Assembly (NCBI GenBank): GCA_000565345.1
Contig: AQOF01000048.1
Location: 1 to 64,000, forward strand
DNA from: Salinivibrio costicola subsp. costicola ATCC 33508 = LMG 11651
Lineage (GTDB): Bacteria > Pseudomonadota > Gammaproteobacteria > Enterobacterales > Vibrionaceae
Length of the DNA stretch: 64,000 bases
Reading direction: 5' to 3'
Numbering within the stretch: position 1 is the stretch's first letter; every line of letters starts with the position of its first letter. Of this stretch, positions 63,123-64,000 are shown one piece after another. The position numbers and the translations under genes were made by a program. Below the pieces are notes generated by a model. The model had not been told where the DNA came from and made no database searches. It saw only the letters and a program-made list of their open reading frames with translations.

Positions 63123-64000
63123 CCCTCCTGCGCTGCCATATTGGCAAGTTGCTCTGTTAAGATTTTCCCCGCTTCACCCGCGGGCGTCACCACTTCAATC
63201 ACATCAGTCCCTGGTGTATTAAACGCTTGGACGAGCGCAGCAGCGAGATCAGATTCGCAGGTTGGTTGTTGATAGTTCAAGGAAAACTGCGCGGCAACCT
63301 GCTCAAAGCGCAGACCGTGCGGCATGCGATAATAGGCGTCACAAAGCTGCGGATCGACTGGCAAGGAATCAAAAATGCCGCCGCCATTGTTATTGAGGAT
63401 AAGCATGGCTGCCGGGGCAGCCGTCTCACGCCATAGCGCAAGACTATTAAGATCGTAAAGCGCGCTCGTGTCGCCAAGCACCACCAGCATCGGCTGACGT
63501 CGGCATCGCTGAACGCCTGCAGCGCAGGCAAATAGCCCGTCAATGCCTGACGCACCGCGATTGGCAAACACCGGATAGGCGCCAAGTTGCGACCAAATAT
63601 CCGCCAAACGAATCGCTAGGCTGTTGCCGATAAAAATATCGACGTGCTCGGGAAGCATCGTGGGTAATTGTTGAAATAAGCGGTGCTCTGACAGCAATGA
63701 GGGAGAAAGTCTGTCAGTCGCTTTCTCCATCTGTGCTCGCGCCTCATTCGTCAATGTTTGTTGCCAAACAAGGGGCGAGTCCGCCGACGAAGTGAGCCCT
63801 TCAGACGTTGAGCACGCCGCACTCACCTGGTCAGTCAATGCATCAAGCCATAACGACCAGTGGCGCTTGTCGACAACACACTGTTCAACCGCCCGATGAT
63901 GAGGGTCAAGTGGCTGCGCGTTATCCGTCACCAACCAATATTGCGCCGAGGTTTGCGCCAACCATTGTCCCAAGCGTTTTGACACTAAACGCCCGCCGAG
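63119..64000 (-). CDS. menD: MenD (SEPHCHC synthase), C-terminal part
   Basis: MenD condenses 2-oxoglutarate and isochorismate using thiamine diphosphate. The window holds about 293 C-terminal residues; the reading frame runs off the right edge without a start. The cofactor-binding segments FANRGASGIDGLFA, LGDTSALYDLNSLALWRE and LNNNGGGIFDSLP are present, and PVDP follows. The frame is intact. The gene order menD-menH-menB-menC-menE is the common gammaproteobacterial one. Confidence 0.96.
   Translation of the reverse strand, partial: LGGRLVSKRLGQWLAQTSAQYWLVTDNAQPLDPHHRAVEQCVVDKRHWSLWLDALTDQVSAACSTSEGLTSSADSPLVWQQTLTNEARAQMEKATDRLSPSLLSEHRLFQQLPTMLPEHVDIFIGNSLAIRLADIWSQLGAYPVFANRGASGIDGLFACAAGVQRCRRQPMLVVLGDTSALYDLNSLALWRETAAPAAMLILNNNGGGIFDSLPVDPQLCDAYYRMPHGLRFEQVAAQFSLNYQQPTCESDLAAALVQAFNTPGTDVIEVVTPAGEAGKILTEQLANMAAQEG

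Overview
The window is a gene-dense, core-chromosome stretch from a gammaproteobacterium of the family Vibrionaceae. Evidence for this is a MotY sodium-motor protein gene, a FadR about 45 residues longer than the enterobacterial protein, the order rnfABCDGE-nth-gloA-motY-rnt-fadL, several sodium/proton antiporters, and base composition that looks near-balanced by eye. A halophilic genus such as Salinivibrio or Grimontia would fit, but the genus is an inference. || Layout. 1-620: end of a tRNA-Asn array, including an abnormal copy and a 103-base repeat that carries tRNA 3' ends. 619-7313: the Rnf ion-pumping oxidoreductase operon with nth and gloA. 7505-11002: motY (minus, with a sigma-28-like promoter), rnt and fadL. 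11373-17388: a Na+/H+-antiporter-family gene, grxD, sodB, asd and nhaC. 17445-20861: yejK, yejL, yejM (envelope/LPS control) and tRNA-Pro(GGG). 20949-29757: a MalS-like periplasmic alpha-amylase, a CHASE/PAS/PAS/GGDEF/EAL cyclic-di-GMP protein, a TSUP transporter, topB and a nitroreductase. 29830-39738: fadH under a perfect FadR box, sppA, ansA, yeaC, a DUF2989 lipoprotein, gapA, yeaD and mipA. 40015-48419: the PrkA-YeaH-SpoVR stress operon, fadR, nhaB and dsbB. 48504-57027: a Nudix hydrolase, a SEC-C protein, dusC, an scs-type thiol-disulfide operon, two cysteine-cluster proteins, a Tim44-domain protein and a TM2 protein. 57143-64000: an LplT-like/acyltransferase fusion and the menaquinone operon menD-H-B-C-E, with menD cut by the right edge. 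|| Working together. The genes combine sodium and redox bioenergetics (Rnf, NhaB, NhaC, a third antiporter, MotY, menaquinone synthesis), fatty-acid uptake and breakdown (fadL, fadH and their regulator FadR, all here), envelope maintenance (YejM, MipA, SppA, acyltransferase) and thiol or metal stress defence (DsbB, Scs, GrxD, SodB). || The strongest anomaly concerns data quality. About 16 conserved genes are split by single-base indels, nearly all one-base deletions in short homopolymers. In each gene, the correction I propose restores an open frame of normal family length, so these look like sequencing errors. I see no prophage, transposon, CRISPR array or clearly new multi-gene system. The more interesting leads are the tRNA-end repeats, the FadR boxes, a 16-base tandem repeat built from the mipA stop region, a repeat insertion in menC, and an unrecognised membrane protein heading the scs operon.
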